The position numbers and the translations under genes are program-made. Under the pieces are notes generated by a model. That model was not told the origin of the DNA. It did no database searches and saw only the letters and a program-made list of their open reading frames with translations. Below, piece by piece: positions 43,296 through 54,423 of a stretch of 64,000 nt of DNA. Location: positions 89,020 through 153,019 of the forward strand of contig NZ_AVCK01000003.1 of the NCBI RefSeq assembly GCF_000747155.1, read 5' to 3'. The stretch is from Arenimonas metalli CF5-1. Its GTDB lineage: Bacteria; Pseudomonadota; Gammaproteobacteria; Xanthomonadales; Xanthomonadaceae. Position 1 is the stretch's first letter. Every line of letters begins with the position of its first letter.

Positions 43296-45026
43296 ATGGC
43301 CCGACTGCCCGACGCGTTCATCGACGACCTGCTGGCGCGCACCGATATCGTCGAGGTGATCGGCACGCGCGTGCCGCTCAAGCGCCAGGGCCGCGAATAC
43401 TCCGCGCGCTGCCCCTTCCACGACGAGCGCTCGCCGTCGTTCACGGTGTCGCCGACCAAGCAGTTCTACCACTGCTTCGGCTGCGGCGCGCACGGCACCG
43501 CGATCAGCTTCCTGATGAACTACGACCGCCTCGAGTTCCTCGACGCGGTGGAAGAACTCGCCAAGCGCGCCGGCATCGAGGTGCCGCGCGACACGCGCCA
43601 GGCGCACCAGGGCAACGAGTCGCGCGAGCTGTACGCGGCGCTGGAGGCCGCGGCGAAATTCTTCGTGCAGCAGCTGGCCGGAAGCACGAAGGCACGCGAT
43701 TACCTGGCCCGGCGCGGCGTCGACGCCGAGAACCAGGCGCGCTTCGGCATCGGCTACGCGCCGGACGGCTTCAACGGCCTGAAGGATGCGCTGGGCACCG
43801 ACGAGCGCCGGCTGAACCTGCTCGACAAGACCGGCATGCTCTCGCGCAGCGACAGCGGCCGTGTGTACGACAAGTTCCGCGACCGCGTGATGTTCCCGAT
43901 CCACGACCGCCGCGGCCGCGTGATCGCCTTCGGTGGCCGCGTGCTGGACAAGGACGACGGCCCGAAGTACCTCAACTCGCCCGAGACCGCCCTCTTCCAC
44001 AAGGGCCGCGAACTCTACGGCCTGTGGCAGGTGCGGCAGGCGCATTCGAAGATCCCGAAGCTCGTCGTCGTCGAGGGCTACATGGACGTGGTGGCGCTGT
44101 TCCAGTTCGGCGTGAACACCGCCGTGGCCACGCTGGGCACCGCGACCACGCCCGACCACGCCGAGCTGCTGTTCCGCAATGCCGCCGACGTCTACTTCTG
44201 CTTCGACGGCGACCGCGCCGGCCGCGGCGCCGCGTGGAAGGCGCTCGAATCGGTGCTGCCGCGCATGCGCGACGGGCGCCAGGCCTTCTTCCTGTTCCTG
44301 CCCGACGGCGAGGACCCGGACACCATCGTGCGCAAGGAAGGCGCCGCCGGCTTCGACGCGCGCCTGGCGCAGGCGACGCCGCTGTCCGAGTTCTTCTACG
44401 CCGAGCTGTCGAAGGACGTGAACCTGGCCGGCATGGAGGGCAAGGCGCGGCTGGCCGAGCGCGCCAAGCCGCTGCTGGCGGGCATCCCCGACGGCGCCTT
44501 CCGCGACCTGATGCAGCAGCGCCTGACCGAACTCACCGGCGTCGGCCAGCGCGCCGCCGCCGCGCCGGCGCCCCAGCCCACGCCCTCGATGCGCGGCCGC
44601 GGCGGCGCGCCGGCGCCGAAGATCAGCCTCGTGCGTGCGGCGATCGCGCTGCTGGTGCAGCAGCCGGCGCTGGCGGAAGCGATCGAACCGCCGTACCGCT
44701 TCGGCATCCTGCGCCAGCCCGGCATCCCGCTGCTGATGGAGCTGATCGAGCTGGCGCGCGCGCGGCCGGGCATCAGCACTGGCGGCGTGCTCGAGCATTT
44801 CGCCGAGCGTGAAGAAGGCGCGGCGCTGCAGAAGCTCGCCGTGCAGTCCTTCCCCGGTGAAGTCGCCACGCTGCGCCAGGAATTCCTGGACGCCCTGGCC
44901 CAGCTCGACAAGCAGACCCGGCAGCAGCGGCTGGAAGAGCTGCAGGCCCGCATCAACGAAGTCGGCATGTCCGGCCTCGGCGACGCCGAGAAAGCCGAAC
45001 TCCGCGACCTTCACGCCGCCCGCTGA
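43296..45026 (+). CDS. dnaG: DNA primase
   Basis: 576 residues; makes RNA primers at the replication fork. The N-terminal zinc-binding domain has C-P-F-H (ARCPFHDERSPSF) and C-F-G-C (YHCFGCGAHG). The TOPRIM domain carries VVVEGYMDVVALFQFG with the catalytic Glu and FCFDGDRAGRGAAWKA with the metal Asp residues. The C-terminal part from about 440 is the DnaB-interacting domain. A Pro/Ala linker (AAAPAPQPTPSMRGRGGAPAP, read in part) joins the two. rpoD, which usually follows dnaG in this operon, is absent; a REP-like palindrome and a peptidase gene come next. Confidence 0.96.
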   Translation: MARLPDAFIDDLLARTDIVEVIGTRVPLKRQGREYSARCPFHDERSPSFTVSPTKQFYHCFGCGAHGTAISFLMNYDRLEFLDAVEELAKRAGIEVPRDTRQAHQGNESRELYAALEAAAKFFVQQLAGSTKARDYLARRGVDAENQARFGIGYAPDGFNGLKDALGTDERRLNLLDKTGMLSRSDSGRVYDKFRDRVMFPIHDRRGRVIAFGGRVLDKDDGPKYLNSPETALFHKGRELYGLWQVRQAHSKIPKLVVVEGYMDVVALFQFGVNTAVATLGTATTPDHAELLFRNAADVYFCFDGDRAGRGAAWKALESVLPRMRDGRQAFFLFLPDGEDPDTIVRKEGAAGFDARLAQATPLSEFFYAELSKDVNLAGMEGKARLAERAKPLLAGIPDGAFRDLMQQRLTELTGVGQRAAAAPAPQPTPSMRGRGGAPAPKISLVRAAIALLVQQPALAEAIEPPYRFGILRQPGIPLLMELIELARARPGISTGGVLEHFAEREEGAALQKLAVQSFPGEVATLRQEFLDALAQLDKQTRQQRLEELQARINEVGMSGLGDAEKAELRDLHAAR

Positions 45027-45032
45027 GCCCTG

Positions 45033-45107
45033 CTCCCTGTAGGAGGGACTTCAGTCCCGAAGCTTTTCGGCGAAAGGCTTCGGGACTGAAGTCCCTCCTA
45101 CAGGGAG
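45033..45107. repeat. REP-like palindrome, locus 7
   Basis: Long arms including CTCCCTG at the ends (45033-45107), GTAGGAGGGACTTCAGTCCC version, with one mismatch near the tip. It starts 7 bp after the dnaG stop. Confidence 0.9.
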
Positions 45108-45160
45108 CGGGGTTGGCGGTATGCTCGGGCTTCTTTCCAAAGCCCGGGGGGGCCGTACAC

Positions 45161-47104
<1,944 letters not shown>

Positions 47105-47162
47105 GGCTCGGGGCGCGCGTCGCGGGACGCGCGCCCTCGCTTCGGTGCAGGGGCAAGTGTCC

Positions 47163-47320
47163 GAACGCGGATCAAAGCAGAAACCTCCGATAAGTGCGGA
47201 TAAAGCGAAGAGAGACAACAAAAAGGGGTCAGAGTAATTATTCGTTTCAAACGAATATTTACTCTGACCCCTTTTCTTGAAATCCGCTCTTATCGGAGGT
47301 TTCTGCTTTGATCCGCGTTC
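47163..47320. repeat. Large inverted repeat of the GCGGAT type, copy 4
   Basis: 39-bp arms (47163-47201 and 47282-47320) with one mismatch, starting with GAACGCGGATCAAAGCAG and containing CCTCCGATAAG, around an 80-bp loop. The loop is mostly another palindrome (47221-47275). It fills the convergent gap between the S9 peptidase and ctaB. Confidence 0.85.
47221..47275. repeat. Nested palindrome with GGGGTCAGAGTAA arms
   Basis: 27-bp arms with one mismatch around a single base, from AAAAGGGGTCAGAGTAA to TTACTCTGACCCCTTTT. AAAA and TTTT at the ends make it a bidirectional terminator by structure. It lies inside the loop of the larger inverted repeat. Confidence 0.9.
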
Positions 47321-47335
47321 ATGGCTTCTGAACCC

Positions 47336-48295
47336 TCACCCCGCCGACGGCACGAACTCGAGCGCGGGGGTGGCGAGGGCGGGCGGGAGGAGCCAGTGGT
47401 CGGCGAGGAGGAAGGCGAAGAGGGCCATCAGGTAGACGATGGAGTAGTTGAAGACCTTCATCGCGTAGAGCTCGCCGGGTGGGTTGAGCAGGCGGATGGC
47501 GTAGTAGAGGAAGACGCCGCCGAGCACCAGCGCGCCGCCGAGGTAGAAGACGCCGGCCATCTTGGTCGCCCAGGGCAACACCGTCACCGCCAGCAGCAGC
47601 ACCGTGTAGAACAGGATCTGCCAGCGCGTGTAGGTGACGCCGTAGACCACCGGCAGCATCGGGATCAGCGCCTTGGCGTAGTCGTCGCGGCGGAAGATCG
47701 CCAGCGCCCAGAAATGCGGCGGGGTCCAGACGTAGATGACCAGGACCAGCAGCAGCGCGTGGTCGTAGTGCAGCGGCGCGCCGGCCAGGCCGAGGAAGGC
47801 CGTGCCCGCGGGCCAGCCCTTTACCGCGGCCCAGCCCAGCAGCGGCGGCGCCGCGCCGGCGAGGCCGCCGATGACGATGTTCTGCGGCGTGGCGCGCTTC
47901 AGGTAGCCCGTATAGACGATGGCGTAGCCGATCAGCGAGGCGAAGGTCAGCGCCGCGGTAAACCCATTCACGCGCCAGGCCAGCAGCACCATCGACAGCA
48001 CGCCCAGCGCGACCGCGAAGGCCAGCACCTGCATCGGCCGCAGCGAGCCGGTGGCGAGCGGGCGATGCTGGGTGCGGGCCATCAGCACGTCGATGCGCTG
48101 GTCGAGCAGGTGGTTGATCGCCGCCGCGGACGATGCCGCCAGCCAGATGCCGACCGCGCCGAGCACGATCCGCTCCCAGGGCCAGGCCTCGCCCGGCTCG
48201 ATCGCGAGGAACATGCCGATGATCGCGGTGAACACGATCAGCGCGACCACGCGCGGCTTGGTCAGCTCCCAGTAGGCGGCGAAGGGCGTGCTCAC
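47336..48295 (-). CDS. ctaB: Protoheme IX farnesyltransferase (heme O synthase)
   Basis: 319 residues, integral membrane UbiA-type prenyltransferase with about nine helices. The start [19 protein letters not shown], the first Asp-rich motif [19 protein letters not shown] and the second motif region ([32 protein letters not shown]) define heme O synthase. It attaches farnesyl to heme B, giving heme O for CtaA. The start is a GTG overlapping the ctaA stop (GTGA, 48292-48295). It is the last gene of the cytochrome oxidase cluster. Confidence 0.94.
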   Translation of the reverse strand: MSTPFAAYWELTKPRVVALIVFTAIIGMFLAIEPGEAWPWERIVLGAVGIWLAASSAAAINHLLDQRIDVLMARTQHRPLATGSLRPMQVLAFAVALGVLSMVLLAWRVNGFTAALTFASLIGYAIVYTGYLKRATPQNIVIGGLAGAAPPLLGWAAVKGWPAGTAFLGLAGAPLHYDHALLLVLVIYVWTPPHFWALAIFRRDDYAKALIPMLPVVYGVTYTRWQILFYTVLLLAVTVLPWATKMAGVFYLGGALVLGGVFLYYAIRLLNPPGELYAMKVFNYSIVYLMALFAFLLADHWLLPPALATPALEFVPSAG

Positions 48296-49443
48296 TCCGG
48301 TGCCCGCAGCCGGGCCAGCAGGCCTACGACGGTGAACAGCAGCAGCGCCGCACCGGCGTTGTGCGCGGTGGCGACCCACAGCGGCAGGCCCAGCACCACG
48401 TTGCTGATGCCCAGCGCGACCTGCGCCGACAGCAGCACCAGCAGCACCGCGCCCCAGAACACCAGGCCCGGCGTGCGCAGCATGCGGAGGCCGACCACCA
48501 GCAGGTGGCCCACCACCAACAGCGCCATGATGCGGTGGCTCATCTGGATGGCCACGCGCGCGGCGCCGTCGAGCACGCCGCCTTCATAATCGACGCCGAT
48601 GCCGCGCCAGAGCACGAAGCCCTCGCGATAATCCTGCTCCGGCCACCACTGGCCCAGGCAGGTCGGGAAGTCGGTGCCGCAGGCCAGCGCGGCGTAGTTG
48701 GCGCTGGTCCAGCCGCCGAGCGCGATCTGCACCACCAGCAGCCCCAGGCCGATCCACAGCAGGCGGCGCAGGCGCGGCGCCTCGGCCAGCACCAGCGCGC
48801 TGCCGGGCGTGGTCTTGAACGCCAGCCAGGTCAGCATCGACAGCGTGAGCAGGCCGCCGAGCAGATGGGCCATCACGATCACCGGCTTCACCAGCCAGAT
48901 CACCGTCCACATACCGAGCACGGCCTGGAAGATGATCACGCCGAGCAGCAGGCTGGAGAAGCGCGCGGCGTCGGCGTTCGAGCCGCGCCACGCGTGCGCG
49001 ACCAGGATCAGTTCGGCCACGATGAACAAGGCCACCGAAAGCATGTGGTTGCCTTCGAACTGGCCCTCGACGCCCATGTAGACCGGGATCGACAGCGCCA
49101 CCAGCGCGGCCGCGGCCAGTACGCTGGCGACGCCGTGGCGATAGCGGCGCGCACCCAGCAGGGCCAGCACCAGCACGAACACGCCCAGCAGCGCGGCGAT
49201 GTGGCGGTGGAACTGCTCGCGCCAGGCCTTGCTGACTTCGACGGCGCGCTCGTAGCTTTCATTCGCGCTGGCGATCTCGTGGTCGAGCGTGGGCCAGGTG
49301 GCCTTGCCGTAGCAGGTGGGCCAGTCCGGGCAGCTCAGGCCGGCGTTGGAGAGGCGGACGAAGCCGCCGAACACGATCACGCACAGGGCCAGCAGCACGG
49401 CGGCCCAGGCGAGGCGGTGGTAGTGGCGATGGGGGCTGTTCAT
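48292..49443 (-). CDS. ctaA: Heme A synthase (COX15/CtaA)
   Basis: 383 residues, eight membrane helices in two related halves. [23 protein letters not shown] (read in part) and the second-half [15 protein letters not shown] carry the conserved Cys pair and the heme-ligand His residues. It oxidises heme O to heme A. The central loop ([14 protein letters not shown]) has a further Cys pair, as in the two-cysteine-pair class. Coupled to ctaB by GTGA and preceded closely by a Sco-like gene, it belongs to the oxidase assembly operon. Confidence 0.93.
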   Translation of the reverse strand: MNSPHRHYHRLAWAAVLLALCVIVFGGFVRLSNAGLSCPDWPTCYGKATWPTLDHEIASANESYERAVEVSKAWREQFHRHIAALLGVFVLVLALLGARRYRHGVASVLAAAALVALSIPVYMGVEGQFEGNHMLSVALFIVAELILVAHAWRGSNADAARFSSLLLGVIIFQAVLGMWTVIWLVKPVIVMAHLLGGLLTLSMLTWLAFKTTPGSALVLAEAPRLRRLLWIGLGLLVVQIALGGWTSANYAALACGTDFPTCLGQWWPEQDYREGFVLWRGIGVDYEGGVLDGAARVAIQMSHRIMALLVVGHLLVVGLRMLRTPGLVFWGAVLLVLLSAQVALGISNVVLGLPLWVATAHNAGAALLLFTVVGLLARLRAPE

Positions 49444-49450
49444 GGGTTTC

Positions 49451-50017
49451 CTACTTCAACACACGTCCGAGGTCCTTGCGCAGGCCCGACGGGTTGAAGC
49501 CCGGGGCGTAGCGCAGGACCAGGTAACCATTGGGATCGGCGAGGTAGACCGGCAGCGCGTCGGCGCGGGCCTGGTCGGGCAGCTTGGCCTGCAGGGCGGC
49601 GCTGGGCTGCATCGGCACCAGGCCGCTGAACTCGGGCGCGCCGGGCGGCAGCGCGCCGAACCAGAGCACCTCGAGCTTCTCGGCGTGGCGGCCTTCCGAG
49701 TACCAGACGCGATGCAGGGCGTTGAGCAGCTGCGCGCAGGGCTCGCCGCAGTCGGCCGGCGGCGCCACCACGATGTGCCAGTGGCGCTCGGCCGGCCGCC
49801 ACTGCCAGGGCTGCCCGTTGGCGCGCACCAGCGCAACATCGCGCAGGTCCGGATAGGGCGAGAGCATCTCGCCGATGTTGCGGGTGCTGGTCGGCTTCCA
49901 GCCGCCGAAGAACAGCGCGGCAGCGACGCCGAAGCTGCCCAGGAACATCGCGGCGACCAGCAGCAGGGAGAGGCGCGAGCGGGTCTGGTTCGGCGTGCGT
50001 TGGTTTTCGGCGGTCAT
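49451..50017 (-). CDS. Membrane-anchored Sco-like protein with CxxxC
   Basis: 188 residues: one N-terminal membrane segment (about 17-37) and a periplasmic domain with the segment WHIVVAPPADCGEPCAQLL. C90 and C94 form a CxxxC motif, the spacing of the copper-binding site in Sco proteins. VYLADPNGYLVLRYAPG near the C terminus resembles the thioredoxin-fold end of the Sco family. Its place between SURF1 and ctaA supports a role in oxidase assembly, perhaps copper or thiol handling. The C-terminal Sco histidine is not obvious, so copper delivery remains a guess. It overlaps SURF1 by ATGA. Confidence 0.72.
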   Translation of the reverse strand: MTAENQRTPNQTRSRLSLLLVAAMFLGSFGVAAALFFGGWKPTSTRNIGEMLSPYPDLRDVALVRANGQPWQWRPAERHWHIVVAPPADCGEPCAQLLNALHRVWYSEGRHAEKLEVLWFGALPPGAPEFSGLVPMQPSAALQAKLPDQARADALPVYLADPNGYLVLRYAPGFNPSGLRKDLGRVLK

Positions 50018-50715
50018 CGGCGTCGGCGCAGGTTGAGTACGATCAGGATCACGAGGGTGGCCAGCGCCAGTCCGAACCACTGGACGGCGTAGCCGCGGTG
50101 TTTTTCCGGCGGCAGGGTGTTGCCCAGCAGTTCCAGGTCGCGCGCGTGGCCCAGCGGAACCGCAGGATCCAGCCGCAGCACGCGCGCCGCCAGTGCCGGC
50201 GTGTCCGTCCACGCGGCGCTGACTTCGGCCGGGTCGAGCCGCGTCGCCAGCCAGGCGCCGTCCTGTTCGACCAGGCCCGGGCCAAGGCGCAGCCCGACCG
50301 AAGGCGGCGGCACCAGCAGGCCCGCCAGCGCATGCTCGCCTTCGGGGCAGGCCACCGACGGAAGACGCCGATCCGGCGCCACCGGCAGCCAACCCAGGTC
50401 CACCAGCAGCGGCGTGCCGCCCTCCGCCGGCGCGGCCGCGCAGTACAGGCGCATGCCCACCTGCTGGCCGCGGCGCTGATTGTCCAGCCACAGGCGCGGC
50501 GTCGCCGTGAAGCGCGCGCGGCCCGCGACCTTGTCGATGCCCGCCGGCTCGGCCAGGGCCGCGGCCAGCCCGCGCGGCGGCCCCGCCAGGGCGGCCTCGG
50601 CGGCGGCCAGCTGCCCGCGCTTGATGCCTTCGCGCGAGAGCTGCCAGCGGCCCAGCTGGGCGAAGCCGAGCGCAAGGCACAGGCCGAGAACGCTGAGGAC
50701 CAGGCGGCGGTTCAC
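50014..50715 (-). CDS. SURF1-family cytochrome oxidase assembly protein
   Basis: 233 residues starting with GTG (VNRRLVLSVLGLCLALGFAQLGRWQ, read in part). There is one membrane helix at each end (about 5-20 and 210-228) and a periplasmic domain between. LGRWQLSR, LLVDLGWLPV and the C-terminal HRGYAVQWFGLALATLV are SURF1 signatures. SURF1 proteins help heme A insertion into subunit I. It diverges from the small DUF2909 gene, with 57 bp between the two starts, and is coupled to the Sco-like gene downstream. Confidence 0.9.
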   Translation of the reverse strand: MNRRLVLSVLGLCLALGFAQLGRWQLSREGIKRGQLAAAEAALAGPPRGLAAALAEPAGIDKVAGRARFTATPRLWLDNQRRGQQVGMRLYCAAAPAEGGTPLLVDLGWLPVAPDRRLPSVACPEGEHALAGLLVPPPSVGLRLGPGLVEQDGAWLATRLDPAEVSAAWTDTPALAARVLRLDPAVPLGHARDLELLGNTLPPEKHRGYAVQWFGLALATLVILIVLNLRRRR

Positions 50716-50772
50716 GCGGTCCGCGCTCCGCGGGCGGATAATGCGGGCTTCCCCAGACACCGGGCGGTCGTC

Positions 50773-50979
50773 GTGCAGAAACTCCTCATCATCGCTGTCC
50801 TGATCGTGATCCTCTGGAACCTTGGCGCGGGCCTGTATTACATGATGGTCGACAAGGGCAAGACCGACCGCACCGTGAAGTCGCTGACCTGGCGCATCGG
50901 CCTGTCGGTGGGGCTGATCCTGCTGGTCATCGCCGGCATCTTCACCGGCGTGATCAAGCCGCACGGCGTCGGCGGCTGA
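50773..50979 (+). CDS. Twin-transmembrane protein, DUF2909 family
   Basis: 68 residues, starting with GTG (VQKLLIIAVLIVILWNLGAG), two membrane helices (about 3-25 and 43-62) joined by a basic loop with TDRTVKSLTWRIGLS. The family is regularly found beside cytochrome oxidase genes in gammaproteobacteria and its function is unknown. Here it is on the plus strand, opposite to all other genes of the oxidase cluster. A GATAAT hexamer at 50737-50742 is a possible -10 box. A REP-like palindrome follows the stop. Confidence 0.85.
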   Translation: MQKLLIIAVLIVILWNLGAGLYYMMVDKGKTDRTVKSLTWRIGLSVGLILLVIAGIFTGVIKPHGVGG

Positions 50980-51000
50980 GCTTCGCTGGTGGCTAAAGAA

Positions 51001-51069
51001 CCTGTGGGAGGGACTTCAGTCCCGATGCCTTTCGCCGAAAAGCATCGGGACTGAAGTCCCTCCCACAGG
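51001..51069. repeat. REP-like palindrome, locus 8
   Basis: CCTGTGGGAGGGACTTCAGT and its mirror image (51001-51069), with GATGC next to the loop. It separates the convergent ends of the DUF2909 gene and coxC. Confidence 0.9.
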
Positions 51070-51101
51070 GAGTACGGGGGACCGCAGTCCCCCGCGGTGC
51101 G

Positions 51102-51977
51102 TCAGAGCACGTAGACGAACAGGAACAGGCCGAGCCAGACCACGTCCACGAAGTGCCAGTACCAGGCCACGGCCTCGAAGGCGAAGTGGTGGTCCTTGCT
51201 GAAGTGGCCCTTCAGGCAGCGCAGCCAGATGATGGCCAGCATCAGCGTGCCCAGGAACACGTGCATGCCGTGGAAGCCGGTGAGCATGAAGAAGGTGGAA
51301 CCGTAGATGCCCGAGCCCAGGGTGAGGTTCAGGTCACGGTAGGCGTGGATGTACTCCTCCGCCTGGTAGAACAGGAAGATCGAGCCCAGCAGCACGGTGG
51401 CGCCCAGCCAGACCAGCAGCGAGGTGCGCTTGCCGGCCTTGAGCGCGTGGTGCGCGATGGTGATGGTGACGCCGGACGCCAGCAGGATCAGGGTGTTGAT
51501 CAGCGGCAGGCCCCAGGCCGGGATGGTCTGGAAGGCGCCGCCCAGCTGCTCCGGGCCGGCGGTCGGCCAGCCGGCGACGTAGCCTTCCCAGAGGAACTGG
51601 TTGGTCAGGGCACCGTCGCCCTCGCCCGAGAGCCACGGCAGCGCGAACTGGCGGGCGTAGAACAGGGCGCCGAAGAAGGCCGCGAAGAACATGATCTCCG
51701 AGAAGATGAACCACATCATGCCCATGCGGAACGACGCGTCGACCTTGTCGTTGTACTTGCCCGCCAGCGACTCGCTGATCACGTTGCCGAACCAGCCGAA
51801 CAGCACCGCCATCGTCGCCACCAGGCCGACGAAGAACACCGGCTGGCCCCAGGCCTGGCCGTTGAGCCAGTTGGCGACGCCGATCATGGTGATGAACAGC
51901 GTGATCGAGCCAACGAAGGGCCACGGGCTGTGGTGCGGGACGTAGTAGATGTTCGGATCGTCGTGGGTCTGTGCCAT
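51102..51977 (-). CDS. coxC: Cytochrome c oxidase subunit III
   Basis: 291 residues, seven membrane helices. The start with YYVPHHSPWPFVGSITLFIT, the conserved Glu in WFIFSEIMFFAAFFGAL and the C-terminal FHGMHVFLGTLML and HFAFEAVAWYWHFVDVVWLG (read in part) identify subunit III of an aa3-type oxidase. It contributes to proton uptake and enzyme stability in the inner membrane. It follows ctaG by 33 bp in the operon. Confidence 0.96.
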   Translation of the reverse strand: MAQTHDDPNIYYVPHHSPWPFVGSITLFITMIGVANWLNGQAWGQPVFFVGLVATMAVLFGWFGNVISESLAGKYNDKVDASFRMGMMWFIFSEIMFFAAFFGALFYARQFALPWLSGEGDGALTNQFLWEGYVAGWPTAGPEQLGGAFQTIPAWGLPLINTLILLASGVTITIAHHALKAGKRTSLLVWLGATVLLGSIFLFYQAEEYIHAYRDLNLTLGSGIYGSTFFMLTGFHGMHVFLGTLMLAIIWLRCLKGHFSKDHHFAFEAVAWYWHFVDVVWLGLFLFVYVL

Positions 51978-52010
51978 GGGATTCCCCGGTATTCCTGTAA
52001 GGCGGTTGGA

Positions 52011-52616
52011 TCAGGGCGCGCTGCGGGCGGCGGCCGGCGCGGTGCCGGCCTCGCCCACGAGGCGCGCCGTGGCCGGCTCGTTGCTGAAGAAAGTGTAGGA
52101 CAAGGTGATGGTGCTGATGTGCTCCGGCAGGTCGGGATCGACCACGAAGCGCACCGGCATCAGGCGTTCCTCGCCGGCGTGCAGCAGCTGCTCGGTGAAG
52201 CAGAAGCACTCGGTCTTGTTGAAAAAGGTGGACGCCGTGGACGGCGCCACCGACGGCGCGGCGTTGCCGACAATGGCGTGGTCGGCCGTGTTGCGGGCGA
52301 TGTAGTTCGCCTCGTAGGTGCGGCCCGGGTGCACCTGCATGCTCAGCACCTGCGGCTTGAAGGCCCAGGGCAGCTTGGAGTTCACGGTGCCGTCGAACTC
52401 GACCGTGATGGTGCGGGTTTCATCCACCACCAGGCCGGCCACGTGCTGCTCGCCGGCCGGGCCCTGTTCGAGCTTGATGCCGAACACCTTCTCGCAGGCG
52501 ATGCGGTACAGCGGCACCAGCGAGAAGGCGCCGACGAAGGACAGCGCCGACACCATCGCGATGGTGCGCAGGCTGGACTTGACCGACGGGCGGGACGCGC
52601 GGCCTTCGGCGCTCAT
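52011..52616 (-). CDS. ctaG: Cytochrome c oxidase assembly protein CtaG/Cox11
   Basis: 201 residues: one N-terminal membrane helix (about 18-38) and a periplasmic immunoglobulin-like domain. The copper-binding motif CFCF in [13 protein letters not shown] and the preceding LPWAFKP block are those of Cox11, which inserts CuB into subunit I. The ATG at 52616 overlaps the stop of a 42-codon gene upstream (ATGA), which settles the start. The C terminus carries an Ala-rich tail. Confidence 0.94.
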   Translation of the reverse strand: MSAEGRASRPSVKSSLRTIAMVSALSFVGAFSLVPLYRIACEKVFGIKLEQGPAGEQHVAGLVVDETRTITVEFDGTVNSKLPWAFKPQVLSMQVHPGRTYEANYIARNTADHAIVGNAAPSVAPSTASTFFNKTECFCFTEQLLHAGEERLMPVRFVVDPDLPEHISTITLSYTFFSNEPATARLVGEAGTAPAAARSAP

Positions 52617-52741
52617 GGCAGCATCACCGAGAGCAGGAAGGCCGCGTAGATGCCGACCGCGACCAGGCCGATCGCCCACGCGGTGAGGCGCGTGCCGCGG
52701 CGGCGCTTCTCCAGGTCGGACTTGTCGGTGGGCTGGGTCAT
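52613..52741 (-). CDS. 42-residue cytochrome oxidase small protein
   Basis: A short frame starting [20 protein letters not shown] and ending LLSVMLP: a basic N terminus followed by one membrane helix (about 20-40). It sits between coxA and ctaG, 28 bp after the coxA stop, and overlaps the ctaG start by ATGA. Small single-helix proteins at this position are known as cytochrome oxidase small assembly proteins in gammaproteobacteria. Position, topology and coupling all support a real gene; its exact job is unknown. Confidence 0.8.
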   Translation of the reverse strand: MTQPTDKSDLEKRRRGTRLTAWAIGLVAVGIYAAFLLSVMLP

Positions 52742-52768
52742 GGCGGTCTCGGGCTCAGGCGGGCGACG

Positions 52769-54397
52769 TCAGTGGGTGACGTCGCCGTGGGCCAGGTCGC
52801 CGTCCTTGATGACCGGCGGCACGGTGAAGGTGTGGTGCGGCGCCGGCGAGGCGACGGTCCACTCCAGGCCCTTGGCGCCTTCCCACGAACGCGCTTCCGC
52901 CTTGACGCCGCCACGCGCGGCCTTCCAGACGATGTAGGCGAACAGCAGCTGGCTGAGGCCGAAGCCGAAGCCGCCGATGGTCGACCACTGGTTGAAGTCG
53001 GCGAAGGCCACGTTGTAGTCCGGGACGCGGCGCTGCATGCCGGCCAGGCCCAGGAAGTGCTGCGGGAAGAACAGCAGGTTCACGAAGAACGTGGACAGCC
53101 AGAAGTGCCACTTGCCCAGGGTCTCGTTGTACATGTGGCCGGTCCACTTCGGCAGCCAGTAGTACACGCCGGCCATGATGCCGAACACGGCGCCGGTCAC
53201 CAGCACGTAGTGGAAGTGCGCGACCACGAAGTAGGTGTCGTGGTACTGGAAGTCGGCCGGGACGATGGCCAGCATCAGGCCCGAGAAGCCGCCGATGGTG
53301 AACATGATCACGAAGCCGAGCGCGAACAGCATCGGCGTCTCGAAGGTCATCGAGCCGCGCCACATGGTGGTGGCCCAGTTGAACACCTTCACGCCGGTGG
53401 GGATGGCGATCAGCATCGTGGCGTACATGAAGTACAGCTCGCCGCCGAGCGGCATGCCCACGGTGAACATGTGGTGGGCCCAGACGATGAACGACAGGAA
53501 CGCGATCGACGCGGTGGCGTACACCATGGCCTGGTAGCCGAACAGCGGCTTGCGGGCGAAGGTCGGGATGATCTCCGAAACGATGCCGAAGGCCGGCAGG
53601 ATCATGATGTAGACCTCGGGGTGCCCGAAGAACCAGAAGATGTGCTGGTACATCACCGGGTCACCGCCGCCGGCGGCGTTGAAGAAGCTGGTGTCGAAGA
53701 ACTTGTCGGTCAGCAGCATGGTGACCGCGCCCGCCAGCACCGGCATCACGGCGATCAGCAGGAAGGCGGTGATCAGCCAGGTCCAGACGAACACCGGCAT
53801 CTTCAGCAGGTCCACGCCCGGGGCGCGCATGTTGAGGATGGTGGCGATGATGTTGATCGCACCCATGATCGAGCTGATGCCCATCAGGTGGATGGCGAAG
53901 ATGGTGAACGCGGTGCTGGAGCCGCCCTGCAGCGACAGCGGCGGGTACAGGGTCCAGCCGCCGGCCGGGGCGCCGCCGCCGATGCCGAAGAAGTACAGGA
54001 ACAGCGGCATCAGCAGCAGGGTGAAGGCGAACGGCATGATCCAGAAGGACCAGTTGTTCATGCGCGGCAGCGCCATGTCGGGCGCGCCGATCATCAGCGG
54101 GATCATCCAGTTGGCCAGGCCCACGAAGGCGGGCATGACGGCGCCGAAGATCATCACCAGCGCATGCATGGTGGTCATCTGGTTGAAGAACTCCGGCTCG
54201 ACCAGCTGCAGGCCGGGCTGGAAGAGTTCGGCGCGGATGACGAGCGCCATCGAACCGCCGATGAAGAACATCACCAGCGAGAACACCAGGTACAGGGTAC
54301 CGATGTCCTTGTGGTTGGTGGAGTAGAACCAGCGCTGGAAGAAGCTCTGCTTGTGCTCGCCGTGGTGGTCGGCGTGGGCGACGTCGTGGTTAGCCAT
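52769..54397 (-). CDS. coxA: Cytochrome c oxidase subunit I
   Basis: 542 residues, twelve membrane helices. Heme a and a3/CuB ligands are in [30 protein letters not shown] (the His-Tyr pair), WAHHMFTVG and [12 protein letters not shown]. It forms the oxygen-reducing, proton-pumping centre. The N terminus ([14 protein letters not shown]) is His-rich, as is common in this family. The preceding gene encodes subunit II and the following genes its assembly factors. A purine-rich AGAGAGG lies before the ATG. Confidence 0.97.
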   Translation of the reverse strand: MANHDVAHADHHGEHKQSFFQRWFYSTNHKDIGTLYLVFSLVMFFIGGSMALVIRAELFQPGLQLVEPEFFNQMTTMHALVMIFGAVMPAFVGLANWMIPLMIGAPDMALPRMNNWSFWIMPFAFTLLLMPLFLYFFGIGGGAPAGGWTLYPPLSLQGGSSTAFTIFAIHLMGISSIMGAINIIATILNMRAPGVDLLKMPVFVWTWLITAFLLIAVMPVLAGAVTMLLTDKFFDTSFFNAAGGGDPVMYQHIFWFFGHPEVYIMILPAFGIVSEIIPTFARKPLFGYQAMVYATASIAFLSFIVWAHHMFTVGMPLGGELYFMYATMLIAIPTGVKVFNWATTMWRGSMTFETPMLFALGFVIMFTIGGFSGLMLAIVPADFQYHDTYFVVAHFHYVLVTGAVFGIMAGVYYWLPKWTGHMYNETLGKWHFWLSTFFVNLLFFPQHFLGLAGMQRRVPDYNVAFADFNQWSTIGGFGFGLSQLLFAYIVWKAARGGVKAEARSWEGAKGLEWTVASPAPHHTFTVPPVIKDGDLAHGDVTH

Positions 54398-54423
54398 GAT
54401 TCTGTGCCTCTCTCGGGTTCTGC

